DNA of 64,000 nucleotides from positions 1 to 64,000 of the forward strand of contig NZ_JAOZEW010000009.1 in assembly GCF_025847235.1 (NCBI RefSeq), written 5' to 3'. A model generated the notes under the pieces. That model saw only the letters and a list, made by a program, of their open reading frames with translations, made no database searches and was not told the DNA's origin. Shown piece by piece: positions 8,831-17,543 of this stretch. A program made the position numbers and the translations under genes. The number at the start of each line of letters is the position of its first letter. Within the stretch, counting starts at the first letter, position 1. The stretch is from Flavobacterium shii. GTDB taxonomy: Bacteria > Bacteroidota > Bacteroidia > Flavobacteriales > Flavobacteriaceae.

Positions 8831-9259
8831 CTAAAGTGGCTCTTTGGTGTTTTTATCTGGAAACTGATAATTGTATTGCTTGAAGCGGTTATTTATGCTC
8901 CCTGTTTTATGTTTAGTTGTTAAAACGGTAGCCTTATTTTGTTCCGGAACTTCAATGGTTGAAAGGTAACTGGCCAAATATTTTTTAAGTATTTGTATGT
9001 TGTCAACTTGAATAGAGTAAATTGTCTTTTTTCCGTCAATTTTTATATTTACTAGATTTCCTTTTTTTAATTCCAATAAATGTTTAGATATTGTTGATTG
9101 TGCCAATGGAATTAATTCAACAATTTCACCACAAGTTCTGTTGTTTTTTTTCCATAGAAGGGTCATAATCTGCATTCGTGTAGGATGTCCAAGTGCTTTG
9201 CAAATTTCCCCTATTATTTTTGTCTCTATATCAAAATTTAAGCGTTTTGTAGTTCCCAT
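8831..9259 (-). CDS. ArsR-family winged-helix regulator, paralogue 1
   Basis: 142 residues. The ArsR winged helix covers about residues 14-90, with recognition helix region LAQSTISKHLLELKK. The classical metal motif ELCVCDL is absent; two cysteines (ICKALGHPTR and NRTCGEI) are shared with the neighbouring paralogue. About 50 C-terminal residues follow the wing and end in a conserved FKQYNYQFPDK tail. The two proteins are ungapped and about 99 of 142 residues are identical by hand count. The ligand is unknown. A thiol or redox signal is possible given the adjacent bacilliredoxin, but this is speculation. Confidence 0.9.
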   Translation of the reverse strand: MGTTKRLNFDIETKIIGEICKALGHPTRMQIMTLLWKKNNRTCGEIVELIPLAQSTISKHLLELKKGNLVNIKIDGKKTIYSIQVDNIQILKKYLASYLSTIEVPEQNKATVLTTKHKTGSINNRFKQYNYQFPDKNTKEPL

Positions 9260-9279
9260 AATTTGTCAATTAATTTATT

Positions 9280-9295
9280 ATCGTAATTGAACGAT
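9280..9295. promoter_or_regulatory. Operator-like palindrome upstream of ArsR paralogue 1
   Basis: ATCGT-N6-ACGAT lies 20 bp upstream of the start codon. The same palindrome sits at the same place before the second paralogue, which suggests autoregulation. Confidence 0.5.
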
Positions 9296-9475
9296 TACAT
9301 TAAATGCACATTACTCTTAATTGTAAAGTTACAAAGTTTAAAAACAAGAAATTTAATTCTTGGATAAAGTTTTTGCAATAGTTTGAAGTTTGTTTTTAAA
9401 TCTAACACAATACTATAGTTTTCTTTAAATTTTCTTCTACTTTACGTCTTTTCAACAAGGGGAGAATCTGGGATT

Positions 9476-9904
9476 TTAAATTGCCCGTTTTATTATTTTA
9501 TCAGGAAATTGATAATTATATTGTTTAAAATGGCTTTTTTTGCTTTTTATTATACGTCTGGTTTCTAAAACCGTAGTCTTATTTTGTTCAGGAAATCCAA
9601 AGGATAATAGATAACTAGTCAGATATTTTTTAAGCAGTTGTATTTCGTTTATATCAATAGAATAAATTGTTTTTTTTCCTTCATTTGTTACAATTACAAT
9701 ATTTGCTTTCTTCAATTCTAATAAATGTTTAGATATTGTTGATTGAGCCAGCGGAATTAACTCAACGATTTCGCCACAAGTTCTGTTGTTCCTTTTCCAT
9801 AGGAGGGTAATAATCTGTATTCGCGTTGGATGTCCAAGTGCTTTACAAATTTTACTTATTGCTTTTGTTTCTATATCAAAGTTTAAGTGCTTGCGAACTC
9901 CCAT
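9476..9904 (-). CDS. ArsR-family winged-helix regulator, paralogue 2
   Basis: 142 residues, same length and layout as the gene at 8831-9259. The DNA-binding segment from NNRTCGEIVELI to LLELKK is identical in both, so both should recognise the same operator, while the segment after the wing and the middle of the C-terminal extension have diverged. Both conserved cysteines are kept. It stands alone on the minus strand with 595 bp of non-coding DNA upstream. Nothing in the sequence identifies its target beyond the palindrome at its own promoter. Confidence 0.9.
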   Translation of the reverse strand: MGVRKHLNFDIETKAISKICKALGHPTRIQIITLLWKRNNRTCGEIVELIPLAQSTISKHLLELKKANIVIVTNEGKKTIYSIDINEIQLLKKYLTSYLLSFGFPEQNKTTVLETRRIIKSKKSHFKQYNYQFPDKIIKRAI

Positions 9905-9924
9905 AATTTGCCAATTAATTCATT

Positions 9925-9940
9925 ATCGTGAATGAACGAT
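9925..9940. promoter_or_regulatory. Operator-like palindrome upstream of ArsR paralogue 2
   Basis: ATCGT-N6-ACGAT, 20 bp before the start codon, with half-sites identical to the site at 9280-9295 although the central bases differ. Confidence 0.5.
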
Positions 9941-10348
9941 TACAATAGATCTACATTATTGTTGTAGATTTTCTTACTCATTTTTTCTCTTTACTTTGGT
10001 TTGTGAGCTATTGTTAGTGAGTAAACCATTGATTTCTTCAATAATAAGTTCACCATTATTTAGAATCTACAAAGCTAGGCATCACTGAGTCTTCCCAACT
10101 GCCACAATAAAACCTTATAAGAAAACAATAAGACATTCTTGTTCAGACAAACTATATTATCAAAAAGGGATTTATAGTGATAATCTGCTTTTTTATTTTT
10201 AGAATAAGCCCAATTTTTCAATGTATATGCTGCTTTTCTCAATAATAAATAACCTAATAAAGTCAGGATTCAAGTCAAAGTATCTCGACTTCGAAGTAAT
10301 CTTAACAGAGAAGATGATAGTTTAATAAGACAACAAATAATTCAAGAG
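9941..10348. other. Non-coding stretch without a recognisable gene
   Basis: AT-rich DNA with stops in all frames. I see no tRNA, terminator or repeat of note here apart from short phrases like those in other gaps. Confidence 0.5.
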
Positions 10349-10484
10349 TTATCCGAAGTTGTATTTATAAGCACAACTATCTAAGGATCGTTTAATAATT
10401 ATATCTTGTGCTTTGTTTTTGGATACTTGACCAAATGATAAAATGGTAATAAGAAAGCTAAAGCTTAAAATATTTTTTTTCAAT
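10349..10484 (-). pseudogene. Possible remnant of a small secreted protein gene
   Basis: From a TTG at 10484 the minus strand reads MKKNILSFSFLITI and then leaves frame at a run of five T; the adjacent frame continues ILSFGQVSKNKAQDIIIKRS to a stop at 10349. Joined, this resembles a flavobacterial signal peptide ending in FGQ plus a short mature part. It could be a broken gene or chance. There is no ATG start. Confidence 0.22.
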
Positions 10485-10499
10485 AGTTAAGATTTAAAA

Positions 10500-11672
10500 T
10501 CAAAGCTTATTTGAAAGAAAAATCACTCTAAATAACGATTTTATAAATGGTGCTTTAGGACATTTTAAAATAACTTTAACATCTTCAATAAAATTGGTCT
10601 CTTCATCTAAGAACTTAAAAATCAATGCAGGATTTCCCTTTTGAAACATGCCAGAAAAAATGCGACTTCCAAGTTCATTATTCCTGTTGAGAATATCCAA
10701 TAAAAGCAAATCATAAAACCAAAATCGACTTTTTTTATGAAACGATTTCATCTCGATCGGAGTCGAAGAATTATTATCTCTTTGAAGGAACGCGATTAAT
10801 TGTGTTGATTTTTTATCTGTTTTTTTAAAAGTATATCCCGTACTTGCTTTTGTCCAACCGCCTGCCGTACCAATATTCAGTACACGTTTGGTATTTCTTT
10901 TCCAGAAAGGAAAGCACGTCATCGGGATACTTCCTTGTTCTTTTTCGATTATTTCATAATCACCAATGCCTAAATTATGAATGTAATTTTTAATCTCTAA
11001 TTCGTATTCTTGTTTTTCTAAAAGTGAATGTGAAAACAAAGTATATTCTATTAAAGCTTCATTTTTGGAAGTTGGTAAAAGATACATAAAACGGGTGTTG
11101 CCTTTTTGGGCAACCGAAAAATCCATGAATGTAACTTGTTCCGGATTAAAAATGGGTTGGGAACTTTTTATAAACCAACCGATAAAATGCTGTTGTAAAA
11201 CAGGGTATTTGTTTTGGCTTTCGACCAATGCTTTATTATAAATGCTGTTTAAAAGGTGGTTGCAAGTAAAAGTATTGGTAGAAGTTGCAACAAAAACATG
11301 TGTATCGAGTTCGTTAATGTCGGTTACTTTATCGTTTAAGAAAGTGATGTTTTCTTGTTGTACAATTAAATCAAAAACAGAGTTGTAAAAATCCAAACTA
11401 CGAATTTGATTGTATTGATATGGCTTTAACTCTAAATCACGATTATAATTATCATTTACAAATAATGCCAAATCCCATTTTTTTGAAATAATACTCTCCC
11501 AGATTGTTTCTTCTTCTGCCCAAAAACACCAAGTTCTATCATTGGTTTTCTTGGGATTTTCATCAATTAGCAAAATAGACTTTTTTGTAAACTTTCCGGA
11601 TAATACCATTTTATAAACGGTCATCATTGCTGATAAACCAGTTCCAGTGAAAATGTAATCGAAATGTTTCAT
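10500..11672 (-). CDS. crtY: Lycopene beta-cyclase family protein (CrtY-type)
   Basis: 390 residues. The N-terminal dinucleotide-binding motif (DYIFTGTGLSAMM) with an acidic end to strand 2 (LIDENPKKTNDRTWCFW), and the internal FMDF, YLLPTSKNEALIEYTLFS and NIGTAGGWTKASTGYTF segments, are characteristic of CrtY lycopene cyclases, which close the beta-rings of lycopene to give beta-carotene. Flavobacteria use this for yellow-orange carotenoids. No other carotenoid gene is adjacent, so the gene is either solitary or separated from the crt cluster. Confidence 0.88.
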   Translation of the reverse strand: MKHFDYIFTGTGLSAMMTVYKMVLSGKFTKKSILLIDENPKKTNDRTWCFWAEEETIWESIISKKWDLALFVNDNYNRDLELKPYQYNQIRSLDFYNSVFDLIVQQENITFLNDKVTDINELDTHVFVATSTNTFTCNHLLNSIYNKALVESQNKYPVLQQHFIGWFIKSSQPIFNPEQVTFMDFSVAQKGNTRFMYLLPTSKNEALIEYTLFSHSLLEKQEYELEIKNYIHNLGIGDYEIIEKEQGSIPMTCFPFWKRNTKRVLNIGTAGGWTKASTGYTFKKTDKKSTQLIAFLQRDNNSSTPIEMKSFHKKSRFWFYDLLLLDILNRNNELGSRIFSGMFQKGNPALIFKFLDEETNFIEDVKVILKCPKAPFIKSLFRVIFLSNKL

Positions 11673-11823
11673 GTTTTTGGAAAACTATTTTTATCAAAAA
11701 TAGGCAATTTTAATTCGTTGAGTTTAATCAAGGATATAATTTAGAATAGTTGAATTGCATTGTGGATTCGACTTCGACTTCTCAGTCTGACAATATTGTG
11801 GTTGTATGAAATAGAGTAAAAAC

Positions 11824-12285
11824 TCAATCTTTTAGTTTAGCGAAGATCACTTCAAAGTCTTTTGCATTGCGATAACTTGTATCTTGAAAAATGATTTCGT
11901 TTTCTGGATTTATAACACAAACAATTGGGTAAGTTATTTGATTGTTTATAGTTCCTAGTGCAATTGCCAATTCATTTACTCCATTAGTATTTCCGGTTGG
12001 TTTATAGTTGAATGTTTGATTGTTAAAACGGATTGTTCTTTTTTCTTCGGCATTAAAATCAATAAAATAAAACTCGGCGTTGAGTTGCGTTATTATTGTT
12101 TTGTTCTTGAAAGTCGAATTTTTCATAGCCTGACAATATTTACACCAATCTGTATGAATAAAAACAATGACTTTTCGTTTTTGGATTTGCTGTAAACTAT
12201 CTATTTGCTCAAACGAATAGGAGTGTAGTTGAGCAAATCCATTGGATATTATCAGAAAGAAAATAATTAGAATTAGTTTTTTCAT
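11824..12285 (-). CDS. Secreted thioredoxin-fold protein
   Basis: About 153 residues from the ATG at 12285, which begins a signal peptide MKKLILIIFFLIISNGFAQ; the ATG at 12327 would bury it. The mature protein has a thioredoxin-like active site WCKYC in FIHTDWCKYCQAMKN and a cis-Pro region ITYPIVCVIN. It is probably a periplasmic thiol-disulfide protein. It lies 218 bp downstream of the TonB-dependent receptor on the same strand. That receptor has a CxxC pair in its plug, so a functional link is conceivable but not shown. Confidence 0.85.
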   Translation of the reverse strand: MKKLILIIFFLIISNGFAQLHSYSFEQIDSLQQIQKRKVIVFIHTDWCKYCQAMKNSTFKNKTIITQLNAEFYFIDFNAEEKRTIRFNNQTFNYKPTGNTNGVNELAIALGTINNQITYPIVCVINPENEIIFQDTSYRNAKDFEVIFAKLKD

Positions 12286-12503
12286 TTGGGTTGTTTTTTT
12301 GCTAGCGATATTAACCGCAAAGGGCACAAAGGTTTGAAATCCTTTTAATCTTTATAATCTGTGGCTTAAAAAGGAATACAGATAACATGTTTTTTTTAAT
12401 GTTTTTGAAATCTGTTTTTATCTGCGTCTTTATTTTTGTAAATCCATGTTATCCGCGTTCTTTTTTCGTGACCAACTTCTTTAATCTGTGGTATAGATTA
12501 TTC

Positions 12504-14780
12504 TTATCTCAGGTTATATCGTAATCCGAAAAAACCGCGTATTCCTTGATTTGGTCCATAAACATAAGTAGTGTCGAATGTTAACCCGTATGGATTGCTA
12601 GGTGTTACGAGTACTTTTCCGTTTGGGTCGTATTGCACGTTCTTATCAAATGGGTCATTGGTTCTCGAAATAAGGAATGGATTGTTTCGCTTTGGTGTAA
12701 AGTTGAGTAGGTTCTTTATTCCGGCATATAATTCGAAATTTTTCCAACCACTATAAGTAAACTGTATATTTTGTAGACTATACCAAGGCGAGTTTGGGCT
12801 TCTTGGGTCGGTATCGCTTAATAATGGTAGTTTCATCGGGCTGTATAAATTTCCAGTATAATCGATAGCCAAATCAATAGGATTGATTTTATATGAGATA
12901 CTCCATGTTGCTGTGAATTTCTCAGTTAGATATGGTCTTTCTCGAACTCCGTCTTCTACATTGGAAACATCCATAATCGTTGCGCCGGTAATTAATTTTA
13001 ATCCGTTATTGAAGTTCACATCAATGTTTGTGCTAATTCCCTGACTTACCGCATAACCATTAATATTATCGTAAATGATTTTGTTTGGGTCGGTTATATA
13101 ATCCGAAATTATCTTATTGCTAAAGCGTGTGTGAAATGCTGTAGTTTCAATACCGATAAATGTTCCACTTGAAAAATATATTTTTTTGATGTAGTTTAAA
13201 TTGGCATTGACCGATTTTTCTGGATTTAGATTATTCGCAATAACCACTTCTCTTGAACCTGTTAAAGCTGCGTGGTCTTCTGTAAATAAATTGACTACTC
13301 TATAACCCGTTCCGGCGTTAAAGCGTAGGATATTGTTGTCGTTGAATTTTAATTTATAGGCAAATCTTGGTGTGATAATATTTCCGTGAACTGAGTTGTA
13401 ATCGTATCGAAGCCCTAAAAGTATTTTATGTTTTTCGCTGAATGTTATTTCGTCCTGCAAGAAAATACCGGGTAGCCATGTTTTTTCTGGATTGTTTTGT
13501 CCTTGTGATGAGGTTGCGGTTGTATTATCATCGTAATAGGTGTAACGGGAAGCAATTCCGGCAAGTAAATCATTACTTCGGATTTTCTTATCCCATGTAA
13601 GTTGAGCAAAACCTATTTTTTGATTGGCAATATAAGAGGTAGTTCCATAACGACTGTCCTGATAATGTACATTTCCTGAGAAGGAAAATATCAGTTTTTC
13701 ATCTGTTGGTAATTGATAACTTCCTATAAGTTCTCCACGTTTCGTATAAATGCTTTCGCCGTAAATTTCGTCACCACCTCGGTATTTTTTCTCCCAGCGT
13801 ACATCGCCACCCCAACGATCTTCATACATTCCGCGTCCAGCAAGGGTAAAAATTCTGTTTTCTTTTCTTTTAAAAGTCCATTTTTGGAATACCGAAATCC
13901 GATCTTGTAGCGTAACATCTGTAAAGCCATCATTATCATTGTCAATTCTTTGGTTATAGCTGAAATAGTTAACGCCTAATAATGCAGTTGCTTTTTTACC
14001 AGCATTGAATTTTACTCCTAAATCTACATTTGTTTCTAGCCAAGTTGTGGTAAAAACATCAGCAGAGAAAGTGGGTGCGTTGGCTGCGCTTTTGGTAATA
14101 ATATTTATTAAACCTCCAACTGCTTCACTTCCGTATAAAGAAGATGCGGGCCCTTTTACAATTTCGATTCTTTCAACAAGTGAATTGGGAATTCCAGATA
14201 ATCCATAAACAGTCGATAAACTACTTACGATAGGCATTCCGTCGATCATTACGGCTGTGTATGGACCTTCGAGACCATTTATATGAATGTCTCCAGTGTT
14301 ACAAACGCCACAGTTAAGTTGAGGTCGGACTCCATTTACGTTTTGCAAAGCTTCATATATGTTGGCTGTTGGGTTTTTTTTGAAGAAAACAGGCGAATAA
14401 ACTTCAACAGGAACAGCGCTTTCTAACCTTTTTACGGCTTTTAGAGTTCCTGAAATTACCACTTCATTTAGTTCATTTTCATCATTTGATAGTTTAAAAT
14501 CTAAAAGTAACGGTTGATTTTCTTTGATAGAAATGTTCTTGGTTATCGTTTGAAATCCAAGCAATGAAATTTGAATTTTATAATTGCCTTGTGGGATGTT
14601 CTCTAATTTGTAATAGCCTAAACTATCGGTTTGGGTTTTGTAACTGTTTTTTAATAATTGAACACTTGCTTGTTGGTTTTCTTGGTTTTCAATCGATACT
14701 TTTCCTGAGATAGAGGAGGTATTCTGTGAAAATGAGGTTTGTAAGATTGAAAACAATAGTATCGAAAATAAATATTTCAT
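12504..14780 (-). CDS. TonB-dependent receptor, probably for a metal or metal complex
   Basis: 758 residues with signal peptide (ending TSFSQ). An N-terminal carboxypeptidase-regulatory-like domain covers about residues 20-105 (SGKVSIENQ, DSLGYYKLENIPQGNYKI). The plug follows (INGLEGPYTAVMIDGMP, RIEIVKGPASSLYGSEAVGG), then a beta-barrel ending in an aromatic-containing strand (GFFGLRYNLR). The plug contains NCGVCNTGDI, a CxxC pair. Its promoter carries a palindrome shared with the Nramp gene, so its substrate is likely a transition metal or metallophore, and regulation by the DtxR/MntR-like protein at 19975 is inferred. No plug-encoded substrate specificity can be read directly. Confidence 0.9.
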   Translation of the reverse strand: MKYLFSILLFSILQTSFSQNTSSISGKVSIENQENQQASVQLLKNSYKTQTDSLGYYKLENIPQGNYKIQISLLGFQTITKNISIKENQPLLLDFKLSNDENELNEVVISGTLKAVKRLESAVPVEVYSPVFFKKNPTANIYEALQNVNGVRPQLNCGVCNTGDIHINGLEGPYTAVMIDGMPIVSSLSTVYGLSGIPNSLVERIEIVKGPASSLYGSEAVGGLINIITKSAANAPTFSADVFTTTWLETNVDLGVKFNAGKKATALLGVNYFSYNQRIDNDNDGFTDVTLQDRISVFQKWTFKRKENRIFTLAGRGMYEDRWGGDVRWEKKYRGGDEIYGESIYTKRGELIGSYQLPTDEKLIFSFSGNVHYQDSRYGTTSYIANQKIGFAQLTWDKKIRSNDLLAGIASRYTYYDDNTTATSSQGQNNPEKTWLPGIFLQDEITFSEKHKILLGLRYDYNSVHGNIITPRFAYKLKFNDNNILRFNAGTGYRVVNLFTEDHAALTGSREVVIANNLNPEKSVNANLNYIKKIYFSSGTFIGIETTAFHTRFSNKIISDYITDPNKIIYDNINGYAVSQGISTNIDVNFNNGLKLITGATIMDVSNVEDGVRERPYLTEKFTATWSISYKINPIDLAIDYTGNLYSPMKLPLLSDTDPRSPNSPWYSLQNIQFTYSGWKNFELYAGIKNLLNFTPKRNNPFLISRTNDPFDKNVQYDPNGKVLVTPSNPYGLTFDTTYVYGPNQGIRGFFGLRYNLR

Positions 14781-14795
14781 ATTATTTAAATTATA

Positions 14796-14813
14796 TTTTA
14801 GACAAATCTAAAA
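14796..14813. promoter_or_regulatory. DtxR/MntR-like palindrome over the receptor promoter
   Basis: TTTTAGACAAATCTAAAA is a perfect 7-4-7 inverted repeat. It overlaps a minus-strand TAGATTTG -7 element (14803-14810) for the TonB-dependent receptor. Fourteen of its 16 core bases match the palindrome upstream of the Nramp gene (17934-17949). Confidence 0.6.
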
Positions 14814-14971
14814 ATTATATTTGACAAACAAAATTATCATGTAGAAAAATATCATTTTACATTAAAGAAAACGGCTCATCGTTAATAATGAACCGCTTAA
14901 TGCCCCAATCGCAAACCAAAACAATTGGGGTTATAAAAAACAATAATCTAAAAATGCTACTTTAACTATAT

Positions 14972-15883
14972 TTAATGAAAATCTTCTTCTATAAGCTCTT
15001 TGTTAATAAAGGCACCAGCGATTGAGCCTGATGAAACTGCTAGAGCCAGGGAACGACCGAATGTACTGTTGTCACCAGCAGCATAAATTCCCGGGATAGT
15101 TGATTTTTGGAAAGTATCGACTTTTATTAAATTCTGTTCCGTTAGTTCACAACCTAGTTCTTGCGGTAAAGTGGAATGTTGTTCAAAAGGAGGTTTGGCA
15201 TAAATAACTTTAATTGCAGTTTTTGATCCATCTTTAAAAACTATATTCATTAGCTTTCCTTCGTTATGGAGAAAATAATCGATTTCGCTTTCTACAATAG
15301 TGACATTGTTTTTTCTTAGAATTTTGCTTTGTTCATCTGTCAGGGTTGTTTCTCCATTTGTAAATAAAGTTAGGTCTTTTGTCCAGTTGGAAATCATTTT
15401 GGCGAATTCAAATCCAATAGGCCCGTTTGCAATAATGCCGGTTTTTTCATTTTTAACCTCATATCCGTGGCAGTATGGGCAATGTAATATTGAAACTCCC
15501 CAGCATTCTGCAAACCCATTTATTCCTGGAAATATGTCTTTTAAACCTGTTGCGAAAAGTAATTTTCGAGCAGAAAATGTTTCCCCTTTGTCGATTTTTA
15601 TTTCAAAAGTTGTTTCATTTTTTATAGCTTTAGTTGCCTTTGCATTTATGAAAGTTATTGTTGGATATTTTAAGACTTGTTTTTTTGCTTTAGCATTAAT
15701 ATCCGAAGGCTTTTTGCCATCTAGGGTTATAAAATTGTGGGAATATGGAGTTTGTTGATTGCAGGGTTTTCCGCTATCGATTATTAATACTTTTCGCAAA
15801 GAGCGACCTAATGCCATTGCAGCAGAAAATCCTGCGTAGCTTCCACCAATTATTATAACATCATATTTATTATTGTCTATCAT
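14972..15883 (-). CDS. FAD-dependent thioredoxin-reductase-like oxidoreductase
   Basis: 303 residues. The FAD-binding motif YDVIIIGGSYAGFSAAMALG is at the N-terminus, the redox motif CPYCHGYEV is in the middle and the second FAD motif GIYAAGDNSTFGRSL is near the end. This is the layout of the TrxB-like family, with CPYC in place of the CATC seen in true thioredoxin reductase, so the partner may not be thioredoxin. It is the last gene of the MerC-like/CobW operon, 17 bp after the GTPase gene, and probably works under the same zinc-responsive control. Confidence 0.88.
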   Translation of the reverse strand: MIDNNKYDVIIIGGSYAGFSAAMALGRSLRKVLIIDSGKPCNQQTPYSHNFITLDGKKPSDINAKAKKQVLKYPTITFINAKATKAIKNETTFEIKIDKGETFSARKLLFATGLKDIFPGINGFAECWGVSILHCPYCHGYEVKNEKTGIIANGPIGFEFAKMISNWTKDLTLFTNGETTLTDEQSKILRKNNVTIVESEIDYFLHNEGKLMNIVFKDGSKTAIKVIYAKPPFEQHSTLPQELGCELTEQNLIKVDTFQKSTIPGIYAAGDNSTFGRSLALAVSSGSIAGAFINKELIEEDFH

Positions 15884-15900
15884 AGTTTTATGTTTAGTTT

Positions 15901-17109
15901 TTATGAAAATACTCTTGGAATAGGGAAAGGGTCTTTGTTTGGAAAAAAACCATCTTGAAAATCTATAATTTCATCTGGAGTACAAAGACATTTTTTTAGT
16001 TCTTCCAGGATTTCGGTTTCATTTAATTTTTGACCTATAAAAACAATCTCATTAAGTCGGTCACCAAAATCGGCAGTCCAGCGTTCTTCGATTATATCCT
16101 GAAATTCAATAAAATTGTTAAACGTCATGCGTTCGCCAAGCGGCATACTTGCCCACCAGACACCAGCGCCTTCTGCTTTCATTGATCCACCTGCCTGACT
16201 CCAGTTTATTGCTTGCTCAGGACGAGATGCCATCCACAATAATCCTTTACTTCGTATAATATTTGTGGGAAAATCGGACTTGATAAAATTCCAAAATCGT
16301 TGCGGATGAAAAGGTTTCGCATCTCGAAATACAAAAGAACTGATTCCATATTCTTCGGTTTCGGGTGTATGAATTCCTTCTAATTCTCTTATCCATCCCG
16401 CTGAAGCTTCTGCTTCTTCAAAGTTGAATAATCCAGTATTTATAATCTCTGATGGATTTACTTTTCCTAAAATCGAAGTAAGTATTTTGGCAACGGGATT
16501 TAGTTTTTGAATAGATGCTTTTAGTATTTCTAGTGATTCAGGAGTTATTAAATCGGTTTTGTTTAGAATAATAACATTGGCAAATTCTATTTGATCGACC
16601 AAAAGATTTACGATAGTGCGGTTGTCATTTTCTATATCCGATACATTTCGGTCTACGAGAGTTTCGGCAGAACCAAAGTCCTTGAAAAAGTTAAAGCTAT
16701 CTACAACAGTAACCATCGTATCAACATAACTAAATCTTGATAAATCTATGTTTTCATCCTCATTTACAAATGAGAAAGTCTGTGCAACAGGAATGGGTTC
16801 ACTAATACCGGTGCTTTCGATAAGTAAATAGTCAAAACGATTTTCCCTTGCGAGTTTTTCTACTTCGATCATTAAATCTTCTCGCAAAGTGCAACAAATA
16901 CAACCATTACTCATCTCGACTAATTTTTCTTCGGTACGTGATAAAGCATGCTCGTTCTTCACAAGTTGAGCATCAATATTTACTTCGCTCATATCATTTA
17001 CGATTACAGCAACTTTCAATCCCTCTTTATTGTGAAGAATATGGTTGAGCAAGGTTGTTTTTCCAGCTCCAAGGAATCCGCTTAATACTGTTACAGGTAG
17101 TTTTTTCAT
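15901..17109 (-). CDS. CobW/ZNG1-type metal chaperone GTPase (ZigA-like)
   Basis: 402 residues. Walker A is [13 protein letters not shown], the metal-binding motif is [10 protein letters not shown] (CxCC), the switch region is ESTGISEP and the base-specificity motif is NKTD. The C-terminal CobW_C domain contains GLLWMASRP and ends near residue 390. Long members like this (about 400 residues) are typical of the zinc-starvation ZigA subfamily, which deliver zinc to client enzymes. Its start overlaps the stop of the MerC-like gene by 4 bp. The Zur-like gene and two palindromes lie directly upstream of the operon, which fits zinc control. Confidence 0.9.
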   Translation of the reverse strand: MKKLPVTVLSGFLGAGKTTLLNHILHNKEGLKVAVIVNDMSEVNIDAQLVKNEHALSRTEEKLVEMSNGCICCTLREDLMIEVEKLARENRFDYLLIESTGISEPIPVAQTFSFVNEDENIDLSRFSYVDTMVTVVDSFNFFKDFGSAETLVDRNVSDIENDNRTIVNLLVDQIEFANVIILNKTDLITPESLEILKASIQKLNPVAKILTSILGKVNPSEIINTGLFNFEEAEASAGWIRELEGIHTPETEEYGISSFVFRDAKPFHPQRFWNFIKSDFPTNIIRSKGLLWMASRPEQAINWSQAGGSMKAEGAGVWWASMPLGERMTFNNFIEFQDIIEERWTADFGDRLNEIVFIGQKLNETEILEELKKCLCTPDEIIDFQDGFFPNKDPFPIPRVFS

Positions 17110-17459
17110 TGTTGTGTTTTTTTATGAGATCTGTAGTTTAAATAATGACCGGTTATCATTCCGATTCCTCCAATAAAGATTAGGTAGGTGTGAATGTCTA
17201 CTATAATTTCTATTAGGATGCTTATAATAATCAGTGTCAAAGACAAAATCAGAATACTACTTATCAATAGATCGGATTTCTTTATTATTTTTATAACTGC
17301 AAAGAAACCTACAGATGCAAATAGTAAATCAATTAATGGGTTGTGGCTTATGCCTAAAGGAATGATTGTAAGTACAGGGAAGACAAGGCAGTGTATCAGG
17401 CATATAGTTGCGCTTGAAATCCCTAAAAAGTCCCAATTAAAAGTTGTTTTTGTTTTCAT
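17106..17459 (-). CDS. MerC-domain membrane protein
   Basis: 117 residues with about four hydrophobic helices and a Cys-His motif in the first ([15 protein letters not shown]), as in the MerC family of mercury or metal transport proteins. In Zur-controlled operons such proteins are better explained as zinc-linked membrane proteins than as mercury resistance; no merA, merT or merR is nearby. It is the first gene of the operon MerC-like, CobW-type GTPase, TrxB-like. A TATATTTG -7 element and a Zur-like palindrome lie at its promoter. Confidence 0.82.
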   Translation of the reverse strand: MKTKTTFNWDFLGISSATICLIHCLVFPVLTIIPLGISHNPLIDLLFASVGFFAVIKIIKKSDLLISSILILSLTLIIISILIEIIVDIHTYLIFIGGIGMITGHYLNYRSHKKTQQ

Positions 17460-17478
17460 TTCTTGTATATTTGCTTAA

Positions 17479-17493
17479 TGCAATATTGTTGCA
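17479..17493. promoter_or_regulatory. Zur-like operator 1
   Basis: TGCAATATTGTTGCA, an inverted repeat TGCAA-N5-TTGCA. It overlaps the -7 box of the leftward operon. The near-copy at 17515-17529 suggests a consensus TGCAAC-N3-GTTGCA. Confidence 0.6.
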
Positions 17494-17522
17494 AATATAG
17501 AAATTTATTTTAAATGCAACAA
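17492..17522 (-). promoter_or_regulatory. Promoter of the MerC-like/CobW operon
   Basis: On the minus strand, TATATTTG (17492-17499) lies 20 nt downstream of a TTG (17520-17522), which fits the Bacteroidota promoter form. Operator 1 overlaps the -7 box and operator 2 covers the -33 element. Confidence 0.5.
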
Positions 17523-17529
17523 TGTTGCG
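17515..17529. promoter_or_regulatory. Zur-like operator 2
   Basis: TGCAACAATGTTGCG, a 6-3-6 inverted repeat with one mismatch, ending 14 bp before the start of the Fur-family gene. It is positioned to control both divergent units. Confidence 0.6.
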
Positions 17530-17543
17530 TTAATATTTTACAT

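Larger units (their letters stand above)
8681..9969. repeat. Tandem duplication of about 645 bp carrying an ArsR gene and its operator
   Basis: The segment beginning AAAGTTACAAAGTTTAAAAA at 8681 recurs at 9325. The two ArsR starts (9259 and 9904) and the two palindromes (9280 and 9925) are offset by 645 bp. The copies have clearly diverged, so the duplication is not recent. Confidence 0.8.

Noticed and set aside
14903..14940. CCCCAAT...ATTGGGG hairpin after the TrxB-like gene as a terminator
   Set aside because: The stem is only 7 bp with a loop over 20 nt and no T-run on the gene's strand, so support is too weak to list.
17106..17459. Mercury resistance operon
   Set aside because: Only a MerC-like protein is present; merA, merT, merP and merR are absent, and the neighbours are zinc-related.
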